Shown piece after piece: positions 35,873 to 46,543 of a stretch of 64,000 bases of DNA (positions are counted from its first letter, which is position 1; every line of letters starts with the position of its first letter). The position numbers were made by a program, and so were the translations under genes. The stretch is from Canna indica (lineage: Eukaryota; Streptophyta; Magnoliopsida; Zingiberales; Cannaceae): positions 36,665,501 through 36,729,500 of the forward strand of contig CP136898.1 of assembly GCA_034359265.1 (NCBI GenBank), in the 5' to 3' direction. The notes under the pieces were generated by a model. It was not told where the DNA came from and made no database searches. It worked only from the letters and a program-made list of their open reading frames with translations.

Positions 35873-36666
35873 TGTAATATCCTAAAAAATTTAATTTTAT
35901 TTTTCTTGTATGGTTGTGTTTGCCAGCCTAGCGGACTAGTTCGAGGTCGAGCCAAGTCGACTCATGGTCCGGTGCGAGCTTGCGAGCTCGGGTAAGTAGG
36001 ATATGAATTATGTGAATTTTGCTTGCATAAATAGATTTATTTAATTATATGTTTGTGCACGTGTATTGTGTTATATTTACTTATGGGATTAATTTGAGAG
36101 TAATTAAGTTAATGTAAGTTAGCGGATTCGGGTTCGACTTAAGGGAGATGCGGATTGGTTAAAAAGGATTTAGAGGAGTTAGGGTTGAAGAGGAAATATA
36201 AAATCCCCTCCCATTGTCTTGTGGCTCCTATTTTGGAGCCACCCAAAGTTTTGAGAAAGGAAGTCAGCCGCCAGCCCCCTTTCTCTTCCCCCTTGGAGTC
36301 GCCGCCACCCAGAGCCGAGCCGCCGCCTGAAGCTTTACCTTCTCCTCTCTTCTTCTTCCTTCCCTTTGGAACCGAGCCGAGAGGAGCCGGCCGAAGCCAG
36401 CCCCTCTCTCTTCCCCTCTCCTCCCCTTTTTGAGTCGAGCCGCCATCTTTTGAAGTCGAATTCGAGAGTCGTCATCCGGGATTTCTCCCTTATTCATCCT
36501 TCCTAATTAGGTGAGTGATTTTACCCTTCTTCTTTCAGGTTTCTTCGATTTCTTGAAGCCAATCTTAAAGACTATTAAATCTTGATTTATTTTTTGACGA
36601 TTCCTCGAATTCTCGACGTTCTTTTTGTGTGTCATGTTTGAGGAGACCCTAAACCCTCCCCTATGG
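35873..36666 (+). repeat. Truncated 3' LTR of the chromovirus
   Basis: It matches the first about 795 bp of the 5' LTR and ends abruptly after AAACCCTCCCCTATGG. The hairpin array and the LTR end are lost. Confidence 0.85.
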
Positions 36667-36865
36667 TACCTCACGACATCTCTAATCCAAATGGTACCTC
36701 ACGTCAATATGTTTCAACTTCGCATGGAATGTGGAGTTCTTTGTAAGGTGAATGGCGCTCTGGCTATCACAAAATAGGACATAACAATCTTGTGCAAAAC
36801 CAATCTCTTGAAGAAATATCTTCATTCATAGTAACTCTTTGCATGCTTTTGTAATTGCAATAAAT
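36667..36865 (-). pseudogene. Copia RNase H fragment (left half of a split element)
   Basis: The minus strand reads AITKACKELL, then LFCDSQSAIHLTKNSTFHAK and LKHIDVRYH. It is the continuation of the copia pol fragment at 49163-49805, separated from it by the large CACTA insertion. Confidence 0.82.
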
Positions 36866-37139
36866 CACTACTAAAATTGTCGTTGTCACCGACGGCTCAT
36901 GTCGTGGCTAAACCGTCGGTGACGACTATCATGGACGGTGTGAACCGTGGCAAAATGTTGTCACTAATGTGCGTGTCTCAAATAAGTTGTGACGGCCGAC
37001 CTCTGCTGTCACAAGTAATCATCAGCGACAGCCACGCACGTTGTCACTGATTTAAACACATAAGTGACGGCCCTGGGCAACTGTCGCTGATTTAAACACA
37101 TCAGCCACGGCTCGGAGTCGTCGGTGATATTCTCGATGC

Positions 37140-37973
37140 TGTTCAAGAGACCTCCTGCCACTCGGGCTTGTCCCATCGCTCAACAAGCTGGTCCCACACA
37201 AATCCAGAAATCCACTCGGGGAGCGTGTCCCTGAGTCTGCCCAATCTGTGTGGCCCCCAACTGTCTCATCACGATTTTAAGATCCTGCTGAAGCAGCCTG
37301 TTGTAACAAGTGCGAGCAGCGCGCTCCCATGCAGCATCTACAAATGTGGTCCGGTCCTCCGGCCATGTATAATGAGCCTGCAAAAAAAATTATTATTACC
37401 AATCAATATTTAACATTAACATTAATTTAATAAATATACTTACCGAGAACTCTCACCATAATAAATCCATATGCTCACGGGGCACGTGAGACCATGTAGG
37501 CCACGCCTCATGCATAAACTTTCGGATCATCCTTGCTATCGTGTGGGGGACGTCCTCCTGCTCAAACATGCACCAAATATAAATCTATATTATGATATAT
37601 TAAATCATAAATAAATTATAAGGAATAATTAATGCATCTATTTACCTTCTTCCTCGCGCACTAGTCGATCTGTTGACTCTCCCTCGGGTGGCGGAGGGAG
37701 AATTTTGTTAAGCCATCATGGCCTACATCTTGATGTCAACGGGCTTGGATCGGCTGAAGGGATGGCGGCCAGAGGTGGGGGGATGGTGGCCAGATCATGT
37801 GGGGGAATGGTGGACGGATAAGGTGGGGGGGGTGGTCGAAGGTGGGGGGATGGTGGTCGGAGGTGGGGGGGGGGGGGGGGGGGGGTGGTCGAAGGCGAAG
37901 GGTCGGTGGGTACATGGGTGGCAAGTGGTAATCGTCGGGGGTAGTCTTGTGAGGAATGGCTCCTCGGGCACAC
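37140..37973 (-). pseudogene. CACTA second-ORF protein (Ptta/En/Spm-like)
   Basis: An N-terminal Pro-rich part (37973-37716, including a 21-base C run) is followed by a segment reading DVPHTIARMIRKFMHEAW and VPREHMDLLW (37,560-37,450), and then by WPEDRTTFVDAAWERAART and CYNRLLQQDLKIVMRQLGAT (37,370-37,230). These are hallmarks of the accessory CACTA protein, which binds subterminal motifs in known elements. Exon limits are uncertain. Confidence 0.65.
37865..37885. repeat. Run of 21 guanines
   Basis: An uninterrupted G21 on the plus strand lies inside a wider G-rich stretch (37,770-37,900) that encodes the Pro-rich part of the CACTA protein on the minus strand. Confidence 0.9.
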
Positions 37974-38039
37974 ACTTCTCGAACTACACCCGTCAAATAT
38001 GAATATAATTAGTATATATATAATATATTAATAAATACA

Positions 38040-39189
38040 TTTAATAATTAAAGATATACTTCACGTTTACAATTATTCGTCATCGTCATTATCATCATCC
38101 GTGTAATACTCTTCTTCTTGTTCTTCTGTATCAAAATCTTCAAATTCTTCTTCTTCTCCCTCATCATCATTATGTCCTTCTTCCTCAACTTCATTATCGT
38201 CATCATCAACATATTCTACTTCCAATTGAACTAACTCGGTGTCATCATCCTCGAGTATTGGACTAATTCACTCCACTTCGGAAGGATCCTCTTCTTGATA
38301 GAAGTCATATGTCGGCTCATTCTCTCCAACTACTAGATCAATTTTTCCTCTAGCTTTAGTCTTACAGACTACATGCCAATCTGTCCTATTTTTCTTTCAA
38401 GACGAATACTGCATATAATATACTTATTCAACTTGAGATGCCACTATAAATGGCTCATTTGAAGTCAATTTTGATTTGTAATTAACCTCGGCATGTTTAT
38501 ACTTTGGATGAACTCTCATGCCCCTATTGATTGTATCAAACCAATAACATTTAAAAATGGCAACTGATTTCCTTCCGAAAAAATGCAATTTTATGACTTC
38601 TTCCAACAGTTCGTAAAAGTCAACATCACATTCAGTATACGTTATCCCTTTGACGCAGACCCCGGCATTCATAGTCTTCTTTGTAGATGAATATTCAAGT
38701 ATGTAAAATTTATATACATTAACAAAATAATCATTATAACATTGTACAAGTCGTGTCGGTCCGCTAGAAAACTCAAAAATTTGATTATCTGTTTCGTCTC
38801 TGTGTTTTATACTGTAAGCTCGAAACCAATTAGGAAACTTACGATTGTGTAATCTCTCTAATTCCTCATCGTTGTAAATTGAGTATTTTGTCACCATCTC
38901 GACGTCAAATATTTCAATGAACTTTTTAATCTCTAGACAGTTTAGTAAAATGGTACTCTTCGTCGTTTAAGAATCGAGACGGACGAGAACTCAAAGCACG
39001 ACCAGGGTAACAAAAGATATTTAAACAACCATATGATGGTCGAGATCCCCCATTTGATGGTCGAGCTCCCTCGTCGTCATTCCGTAGAAGACGATTAAGT
39101 CTTGTCTTGATGGTTGATTCAAAATAAAATGAGCAGAATGTTAAAATTTCTTGAATTATATATACTTATGATATGGAACCTTCAACTGC
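38040..39189 (-). pseudogene. TNP2 C-terminal part (DUF4216 and acidic tail)
   Basis: Read from the right, it resumes TNP2 after the inner insertion with VEGSIS (about 39,170-39,189). The DUF4216 domain is at 38,897-38,424 (SSTKKTMNAGVCVKGI, VDFYELLEEVIKLHFFGRK, VAIFKCYWFDTINRGMRVH). After a stop comes a very acidic tail near 38,040-38,260 (EVEYVDDDDNEVEEEGHND). This order is usual for plant CACTA transposases. Confidence 0.85.
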
Positions 39190-39199
39190 CACTACAAGA

Positions 39200-39605
39200 A
39201 ATATGACATTTCCCGAGGTCCAAGACCCCACTAAAACCCTTCTTGGCCCCCAGAAAATCCTTTTAGTGAGGGTCACACGGCCCCCAAATATCCCCATAAA
39301 AAACCCTCGTTGATAAATGAATATCCGAAGGTCAACTAGTGACCCTCGAAAAAAAATAGTTATCCCGAGAGCCGAGACCCCAGGAAATAGTAGTTTTCCC
39401 GAGGCCAAGACCCTCGAAAATAGGAGTTTTCCCGGGGGCCGAGACCCTCAAAAATAGTACTATTTCCCGAGGGCCTTGACCCCCGAGAATAGTACTATTT
39501 CTCGGGGCCCTGACCCCCGAGAAAAGTACTATTTCTTGGGGTCCTGGTCCAGGAAATAAAACTATTTCCTGGGGTCATGGCCCAGGAAATAGTCTATTTC
39601 CTAGG
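39200..39605. repeat. Palindromic subterminal array (left)
   Basis: Units of about 40 bp such as ACTATTTCTCGGGG...CCCCGAGAAAAGT and CTATTTCCTGGGG...CCAGGAAATAG are each imperfect inverted repeats. They probably served as transposase-binding subterminal repeats. Confidence 0.7.
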
Positions 39606-40844
39606 CAAGCATTAGCCATTTCAATGCAAATAGAAAAATGAAATTTGTGTGCACTTCAGCAAGCTTCGCAAAAAAGACAAACCTATGCAAATGTCTACAA
39701 ACCATTATGAATAACCTATCCTTCATTTAAGAACTCTAAGCTTGTATAGCAAATTTTTACAAAAAACCATATGCAAAATTACAACGCAAGAATTGTTTGC
39801 CCAATTATGTCATCATCACCAACTAATTGATGTTTCTTAGAAATATTATACTTGCATTGACAAATTGTATCCTCCGATGAGGTGTAACAAAAGAAAATTA
39901 TATATTAAATGATCGAAACAGATTAATAGATTACATCAAAAATAGACGACCACAGTCTGACTTCGAACGGGATTAATATATTACAACAAAAATTGAGGAC
40001 CACAGTCTGACCACAATTGGATGTAAACAATCCCCATTTATCCAGCATTAGTTGATTTGCAATGTTAAACAACTCGCTAAAATGCTCAAAGAATCACAGA
40101 ACTTCATGAATTGGCATTAAAACAATCATGACAGAGCAAAGGTGCTAGATGCCTAAGCCAACTCAATACTAATGTCCTTATCCACAGAACACCCACATCA
40201 AAATAACTACCTCTTCTACTCAAAAAAACAATTGATTTGAAAAAACTCTTTTGATCTCCAGTAATAACTTATCACCTAGTAGTTCAACAAACATTCAGTA
40301 ATATAATGTATAGAGTGCTAATCACCCAGTAATATTAGTAAATTATTGACATCTAATACTTGAAGCTTTTAATGAATGAAAAGAAAAATTATATTGAGAA
40401 GATTATTATATAACTATTGTAACATGGAAGCCATATATCGTGATACTAAGCACCATCGGAAGCTTGCTTCATTACTAATGAGGTGTCAAGAGCTTGAGAC
40501 ATAAAAAGTAGCTAACCCAACATGCTTTTATCTTACTCTAGAAATTCTACAATGGTCCGCCCGCACAACCCACTTTTTAGCTAAAATTCATCCAATTCTT
40601 CCTTGGTGCTTCTCAAGTAAAGAGTACTACCCCATAGATATGCACATCTTAATTAGAGAAAATCCTTTTAAGTTCTCTAGTACCTCAAAATACATTGCCA
40701 AGCAATTTAAATTCCACAATACAATATTCTTTTTGTTCTCTCCAAAGGTTTCATTAGTTGGATTATATAACTCATGTCTTATATAAAATTATATTTAAGC
40801 AGTAGGCAAAGATATTAAACAAAATGAGAAGAGTCAAAATTTAC

Positions 40845-40925
40845 TTTGCACTGCATCCATTGGGACTCCATCAATTCTATGTAAGACTGCATAGCACCAG
40901 GAGGCACATTATAGAAGAGGCTTTC
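40845..40925 (-). pseudogene. Unidentified captured exon of 27 codons
   Basis: The exon-like segment has acceptor TTTCTGCAG and donor GTAAAT and is open throughout in phase 0. It reads ESLFYNVPPGAM and QSYIELMESQWMQCK. I do not recognise the family. It lies beside captured MAPKKK pieces but does not look like part of a kinase. Confidence 0.45.
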
Positions 40926-41211
40926 CTGCAGAAATAAATCAGTATGGTATTTATAACTATGAAAGAAATGTCTTTGCATGATAAAGTAGGAAGAACATTT
41001 GGACAAGTCACATGTTGCTTCAACCAAGAGGTATCACAAATGGAGGAGCTAAGAAAACATCAAATTGAATATATATTGAATAAGACACCACCAAAATACC
41101 AAAAATACTATTTTATACAATAGATACATAAAAGTAAAGAATGTAGACCATACATTAGAGACCAAATTTATGACTAAGATAAAGGAAATAAACTAAAAAT
41201 AGTTGCATCAC

Positions 41212-41369
41212 CTATGAACAACATTTCGCTCATGAAGGTAGTTTAAGCCATTTAGAATCTGCCTCGTGTATGCAGAAACTTGGGAATCTCGCAAATTATA
41301 CTTTTGATAAAGAGATGCAAGGGAACCTTGTGTGACAAGTTCGAGAAAGATATATATTTTTTAATCCTC
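41212..41369 (-). pseudogene. Captured MEKK1-like MAPKKK kinase-domain exon
   Basis: Between acceptor TTTTTCAG and donor GTGATG it reads IYIFLELVTQGSLASLYQKY, then NLRDSQVSAYTRQI and LNGLNYLHERNVVHR. This is the hinge-to-HRD segment of plant MEKK1-type MAPKKKs, with the exon ending just before DIK. A TAA replaces a codon near the start (E-D-stop-K), so it is not functional. Confidence 0.85.
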
Positions 41370-41939
41370 CTGAAAAAAGATGCAAACCACATTAATAGTT
41401 TGAGAATACTTGTACGTACAGACTATAAAATGAAAAAATATAAAAGCAGTAGGACATCCTTATTTTGTGATTTAATGAATTGATAGATTTGCAACAACTA
41501 GTTTTTTGGCACATTTCAAATTGCATCCAAGAAAGAACAAATTTCACTTGTGTCATACATCTAATTATAGCAAAGAAGCAAATAAGATGAGCATTGAAGC
41601 AAAAAGTATTGTTTAGTTGATGAGAATCAACTCTAAACAATCATTTACTACATGAAAACCATCAATCGTAAGAAACTCATGAGAAGATCAAAAACTATGT
41701 GATACATCAAGATTAAAGAAACAATATACCTTGTCTGTTCAAACTGAAAGGGAAAAGTCAAGTAATTAAAAGGTCAGAGCTATACTTAGACAAGTATTAT
41801 ATCAAACTTTTGGACCATGAAAAGCCCATCGGACTGATAATAAGAAAGAAGAGAAATTCATTTACATAAAATATGACATGATTAACAATTAGTGCAAAGG
41901 AAGTAATAAAAATAAAATCGATATCAGTCTACCTGCTCA

Positions 41940-41992
41940 AGTTAAAGAATACACTGTTGAGCATTGCATCCATGGTCAAGCAAAGATACTTC
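41940..41992 (-). pseudogene. Captured MAPKKK exon (VKEVSLLD region)
   Basis: The minus strand reads VQEVSLLDHGCNAQQCIL-stop-LEQ, matching the MEKK1-type lysine/alpha-C segment (VKEVSLLD). The catalytic Lys is replaced by Gln and a stop occurs. Confidence 0.75.
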
Positions 41993-42054
41993 TTGAACCT
42001 ACCATCAATAATTAAAAATAATAATTAGGTTATTATTTCACATCATTACTTACT

Positions 42055-42140
42055 CGTTGATCCCTTCATACACCATCCCAAATGAACACTGCGCATCCAC
42101 GACCTTATCTTCCTCTTGAACCTACCATTTGGGGAGATGA
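42055..42140 (-). pseudogene. Captured MAPKKK exon (glycine-loop region)
   Basis: It reads SPNGRFKRKIRSW and, after a frame change, SFGMVYEGINE, before a GTAAGT donor. These match the start of the MEKK1-type kinase domain with the middle of the glycine loop damaged. Confidence 0.78.
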
Positions 42141-42323
42141 TGAATGTCTCAGTACGACTACTGATACACATCTTGAAACTGGACTGAAAGGGCAGCGATA
42201 GCAAACATAGCAATAGCAGTATTATTACAATTTTCACAATTAACACAACCACAGTGCTGGAATACATAGATTTATAGTAGATGGATAAGAGAGGCATCTA
42301 CGACAGAAGCCACTCTTATCTTC

Positions 42324-42945
42324 TCAGCACCTGCTCTTGAATGGGATTGCCCTGATGACTATCTGGTGGTACATGGCAGCAAGGGCAGCACCAATGAATG
42401 GTCCAGCCCAAAAGATCCACTGTCAAGAATTTAATGATCCTAACTCAGTCCAAACTTAATTCAAATAAAAAGATAAAAAAGAAATGGAAGGAGGACTTGA
42501 TCATTGATTCATTTCTCTTGATTGTTTTTAGACTAAACTTACATGGTCATCCCAAGCATGGTCCTTATTGTATATGATTGCAGCTCCAAGGCTTCTTGCA
42601 GGATTGATGCCAGTGCCAGTGATGGGAATGGTAGCAAGGTGAACCAGGAAAACTGCAAAGCCAATAGGCAAGGGAGCAAGGATCTGCACAAGTTCACAAG
42701 TTCAATCATAATCCAAGCAGCCCTAAGAAATAGAAGGATTGAATTGAAAAGCCCAATTGAGTGCAAGTAGTACTCACAGGCACATGAGAATCCCTAGCAC
42801 TCCTCTTGTCATCAGTGGCAGAGAAGGCAGTGTAAACAAGGATGAAGGTGCCCATAATCTCAGCACCCAGGCCATCTCCCTTTGTGTAGCCAGAGGCCAC
42901 CACATTTGCCCCACCACCATTGTTCTCATACAACCCCTTCACCAC
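42324..42945 (-). pseudogene. PIP1: Captured PIP1 aquaporin, last three exons
   Basis: Three open exons with intact GT-AG introns: about 42,940-42,778 ([36 protein letters not shown]), 42,683-42,543 ([12 protein letters not shown], the second NPA box as [16 protein letters not shown]) and 42,419-42,324 ([28 protein letters not shown], stop). They encode loop D through the C-terminus of a plasma-membrane intrinsic protein, which conducts water across the plasma membrane; [15 protein letters not shown] marks the PIP1 group. The first half of the gene, with the first NPA box and helices 1-3, is missing. UTR-like sequence follows the stop. Intron retention shows capture from genomic DNA. No stop or frameshift was seen in the retained exons. 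Confidence 0.9.
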
Positions 42946-43066
42946 ACCGAGACTTCTGAAACCCCTTCTGACTCCGTGAATCCCTCTATCTCCTCCCCCA
43001 GACCTCGGAGATACACATGGGAGCTCGAGGGGTTTCGATTCAGATACACTAATTTCGGAGTTATAA

Positions 43067-43366
43067 TCATGAACGAGTTGACGATCTTCTTCTTCCGTAG
43101 ATTAATGGCTTCTGTGCTCTTCTCCAGCACAGAGGAATCGAATTGGATGCCAAGGCGGTATCTTCGTCGGCTGCGTCGTTCGTCTGCAGAAGTCTTGACA
43201 TGGGTAGAAGATCGGGGGACGATTGCACCTTTCGCTTCTCCCATTCAGCAAGAGGAATGGCAAACTCCTCTGGGCCATCGAGGCCGAGGCTGCGGCGGAG
43301 GATGTCGACCTCGCCTTCAACGCTACCGTCAATTCGGAAGCTCTTCTGGTGGGTGTAGAGGTTCAA
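43067..43366 (-). pseudogene. Captured MAPKKK N-terminal region
   Basis: It reads KSFRIDGSVEGEVDILRRSL, GLDGPEEFAIPLAEWEKRKV and QSSPDLLPMSRL. From memory this resembles the conserved segment upstream of the kinase domain in MEKK1-type MAPKKKs. The 300-bp frame runs on into sequence without clear similarity. It lies upstream of the PIP1 exons, which themselves separate it from the kinase exons. Confidence 0.6.
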
Positions 43367-43499
43367 CGATCGGGTGGCGCGAAGGTCTGAAGAATCTGGC
43401 GGAGAGAAGATTAGGGATTGCGGTGAGGTGGAGAGCGAGAGAGTGACAGTGTGGCGGGATTGAAGAGAAGTTTACCTCGGGAAATATTTAACGATGGAG

Positions 43500-43715
43500 C
43501 CTTTCTCGTAAAGCTATCTTTTGCTGGGGGTCGGCTACTGGCCCCCGGCAAAACCATCTTTTGCTGGGGGCTGACCTTGGCCCCCAGCAAAACAGTTTAG
43601 CTGGGGTCGGCGTCTGGCGGTTTTGCTGGGGTCGGTGTCTGGCCCCGGGCAAAATTATATTTTTGCTGGGGTCGATGTCTGCCCCCGATAAAATTGTGTT
43701 TTTAGGCCAACGCGC
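43500..43715. repeat. Palindromic subterminal array (right)
   Basis: About five units such as TTTTGCTGGGGG...CCCCCAGCAAAA, each an inverted repeat of 34-40 bp, have a different core from the left array. They may be the subterminal region of the inner CACTA or of another element end. Confidence 0.65.
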
Positions 43716-44327
43716 GGCCTCATTAATTGCGATTATGAAAAGTGATATTTTCATGGCGAGGAATTAGGTCCTAATCATTAGGATAGAAATATATTTAATT
43801 TTAAATATATTTTAATTAATTTTAAATATATAATTGATTAATTAAATTTTAATCAATTATTATTTATTTCAGATTTTTTAAATAATTTTATTAGGTAAAT
43901 AATTTTGAGAAATGAGAGATAAAAATTTTAATTGTTTTATTTTTTTAACTTAATAATATTTTAGACTTTTAAAATATTTTATTTATTTATTTTAATTAAT
44001 TTTTATTTATTTTTAGATTTAGAAGTGAGATGTAAGAAATAACAAGGGACATTTTTTATCATCATAAAATATAGGATTTAATGAGGGTCACTATATTGTC
44101 CTCATAAAATATATTTTTTTAGTGAGGATCATATTAGACCATCACTAAATGCAAAATTTCATGACAGGTTTTTAGTGAATGTCATATCCGACCCTCACAA
44201 AAATGTTCTTTTAGTGACAGGTTTTCATGAGGATCGACTAGCGACCTCCATAAATAAATTTATTTAGTGAGGGTCAACGTGTGACCCCCACCAAATCTCG
44301 TCACTAAAAACTAATTTTCTTGTAGTG

Positions 44328-46543
44328 TACCACGGTGTTCTTTACTTTTTTTCTTTCGATTCATGTATCTTTCAAATAAGTACATCCATCAGTATTGAAC
44401 GGGGCCACCAACTCGTGCCTCGTATGCCAAGTGTATCGATAGATGCTCCATCGAGTTAAAAAATGCAAGAGGAAAAAACTGCTCCAACTTACATATAATT
44501 TCAATAATATTATTTTGAAGTGTTGGCATATTTTCGACTCGAAGGACATTTGCATAAATATTTCTGAAAAACATACTTAATTCTGTCAACGGACCCCAAA
44601 TCTTATCATGTAGATGATCTTGAAACACGGTCGAAAGTAATCTCTGCATGAATACATGACAATTGTGACTCTCTATCCCCGATATTTTGCATTCATCAAC
44701 ATTCACACATCGAAATAAGTTTGTGGCATATCTATCAGGTAATCTAAGTTCTTTGATCCATTGATACATATCTTTTATTTGTTGTTTATTTAACACATAC
44801 GGCGTCTTTGGCTTATGAAGTCGTACGTTGACCTCTTGCAACTCTAACTCAGGTCTCTTACAAAGTATTTTCACATCATGTCGGATCTTCACATTATCTT
44901 TAGTTTTGCCGAAAATATCCATTACAATCTTAAAAATATTATCAAACACATTTTTTTCAATGTGCATGACGTCTAAATTATGCTGAATCAGTAATGAACT
45001 CCAATACGGTAATTCCCAAAAGATACTTTTTTCACCCAATTATGTGTTTGACCAAAGCCTGAAATTCTTACATTTTGACCAAAAGTAATCTCTGAAAGAA
45101 ATTCAACATGTGCTAACATTTGTTCACCAGACAACATCGGTGGTGGCTTATCTCTTTCGACTCTATCATTGGTAAATTTGTCACGATTTCTTCGATATTG
45201 ATGGTTAGACGGTAGGAACCGACGATGACAATCAAAAAAGGAAATTTTCTGACCATTCTCAAGACTGAAGGCTTTTAAGTGTTCCATGTAATACAGACAA
45301 GAGAATCGCCCATGCGTGCTCCAACCAGACAACATATCATAGACCGAGAAATCATTGATTGCCCATAATATAGCAGCTCGTAAAGTGAAGTTTTGCTTTT
45401 GGTGATAATCATAAGTGACAGCTCCCTCGGCCCACAATGTTTTTAGTTCATTAATTAGGGGTCGGAGAAACACGTCAATTTCTTTTCGATGACCCTTAGG
45501 ACCCGGAATAATCATCGAAAGATAGATAAATTCATCTTTCATACACATTGACGATGGCAAATTATAAATTGTTAGCAGCACTGGTCATACTGAATACGGA
45601 GTTGCCGAATTACCAAACGGATTAAATTCACCCGTGCATAATCTCAATCTGATATTTTTAGTATCCCTAGCAAATGAAGGATAACATCTATCCAAATATT
45701 TCTATGCTTCACTGTCGAATGGATGAGTCATTATTGTATCATCATGACTTTTTGCATGCCAACTCATATAGGGGGAAGTCTTTTTCGACATGAATAACCT
45801 TTAAAGCCTCGATGTTAGTGGAAAATACTAAAGCACCTTAAAGGGGATATTTCTTTATCCGACCGATTTCTTCTCCTTGTAACGAGGATGTTCACATATT
45901 GGGCATTACTCCAACTGTGCATTTTTCTTTATAATATAAAATACAATTATTTGGGCACTCGTGTATCTTTTCGTACCCAAGCCCTAATTTCCTCATCAAC
46001 TTTTTTGTCTTATAAAAAGTTGGCTCAAACTTGTTATCTGGAGGTAGCATACCATTGATAAAGCGTGCAATTTGATCAAATGCAACCTCACTGATATTAC
46101 AATCGGACTTGATGTTCATGAGTTGCGTCATTGCCGAAAATCATGTATATTTAGAACAATTCTCATACCAATTCATCGGCAGCTTTCAACATCTCGTAAA
46201 ATTCTGCAGCCCCCTTATTCGGCAATTCAATCTGTATCGCAGGTTGTTCTTCAGTGACTTCAACTGTCATAGCATCTGGTGTCACTGTCGTCTCAATAAC
46301 TGACTCAACATTATCATTTAAATGAAATTGTCCATCAAGACTATCCAGAATCATTGTATAATAATGATTAGGTGGATTGGAAGAAGAAACGACACTAGAA
46401 GATTCACCATGAGTTTGGACAACATGATTGCTCGACGTCCTAACTTGACGTGACTCTCCGTGACAATTCCATAGAAAATATCTTGGTGTGGATCCTTTTG
46501 TATACAGATGCATTGTGATAGTTTCCCAATCCAAAAATCTTAT
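44328..46543 (-). pseudogene. TNP2 transposase (outer CACTA), N-terminal and central part
   Basis: In order: TITMHLYTKGSTPRYFLW-NCHGE, AAEFYEMLKAADELV (46,500-46,170), LMNIKSDCNISEVAFDQIAR and LGLGYEKIHECPNNCILYY (46,131-45,892). The Tnp2 domain (45,581-44,389) follows, with YNLPSSMCMKDEFIYLSMII, IPGPKGHRKEIDVFLRPLI, NFTLRAAILWAINDFSVYDM, LSGWSTHGRF, FDCHRRFLPSNHQYRRNRD and HNLDVMHIEKNVFDN. Stops and at least one frameshift (about 45,000) interrupt it. Plant TNP2 proteins cut and move CACTA elements. The gene is split at 44,328 by the inner element and continues at 39,189. Confidence 0.9.

Larger units (their letters stand above)
28712..36666 (+). mobile_element. Tekay/Del-like chromovirus (Ty3/gypsy), 3' truncated
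   Basis: The 5' LTR is 28712-31391. The 3' LTR starts at 35873 after a purine tract (AAGGATGGAGAAT) and is cut at about 36,666, where a copia fragment begins. The primer site reads TGATATCAGAGC at about 31,395, close to the Met-tRNA consensus. Gag, protease, RT, RNase H, integrase and a C-terminal chromodomain follow in normal gypsy order. Several stops (for example 33142 and 34630) make it non-autonomous. Confidence 0.9.
39190..44327. mobile_element. Inner non-autonomous CACTA element with captured genes
   Basis: Ends are CACTACAAGAAATATG (39190) and inverted CACTACAAGAAAATTAG (44327). The flanking trinucleotides are TGC and TAC, an imperfect TSD. Left and right ends share TTTAGTGAGGGTCA. 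Removing the element reconnects the outer TNP2 reading frame, which proves nesting. No transposase is seen inside. It carries PIP1 aquaporin exons, MAPKKK-like pieces and one unidentified exon, all minus strand. Confidence 0.88.

Noticed and set aside
37716..38002. Pro-rich or Gly-rich host cell-wall protein
   Set aside because: The composition comes from G/C runs, and the frame leads into CACTA second-ORF motifs on the minus strand.
42757..43446. 229-codon plus-strand open frame
   Set aside because: It is antisense to PIP1 and MAPKKK exons with clear homology on the minus strand, and has no motif of its own.
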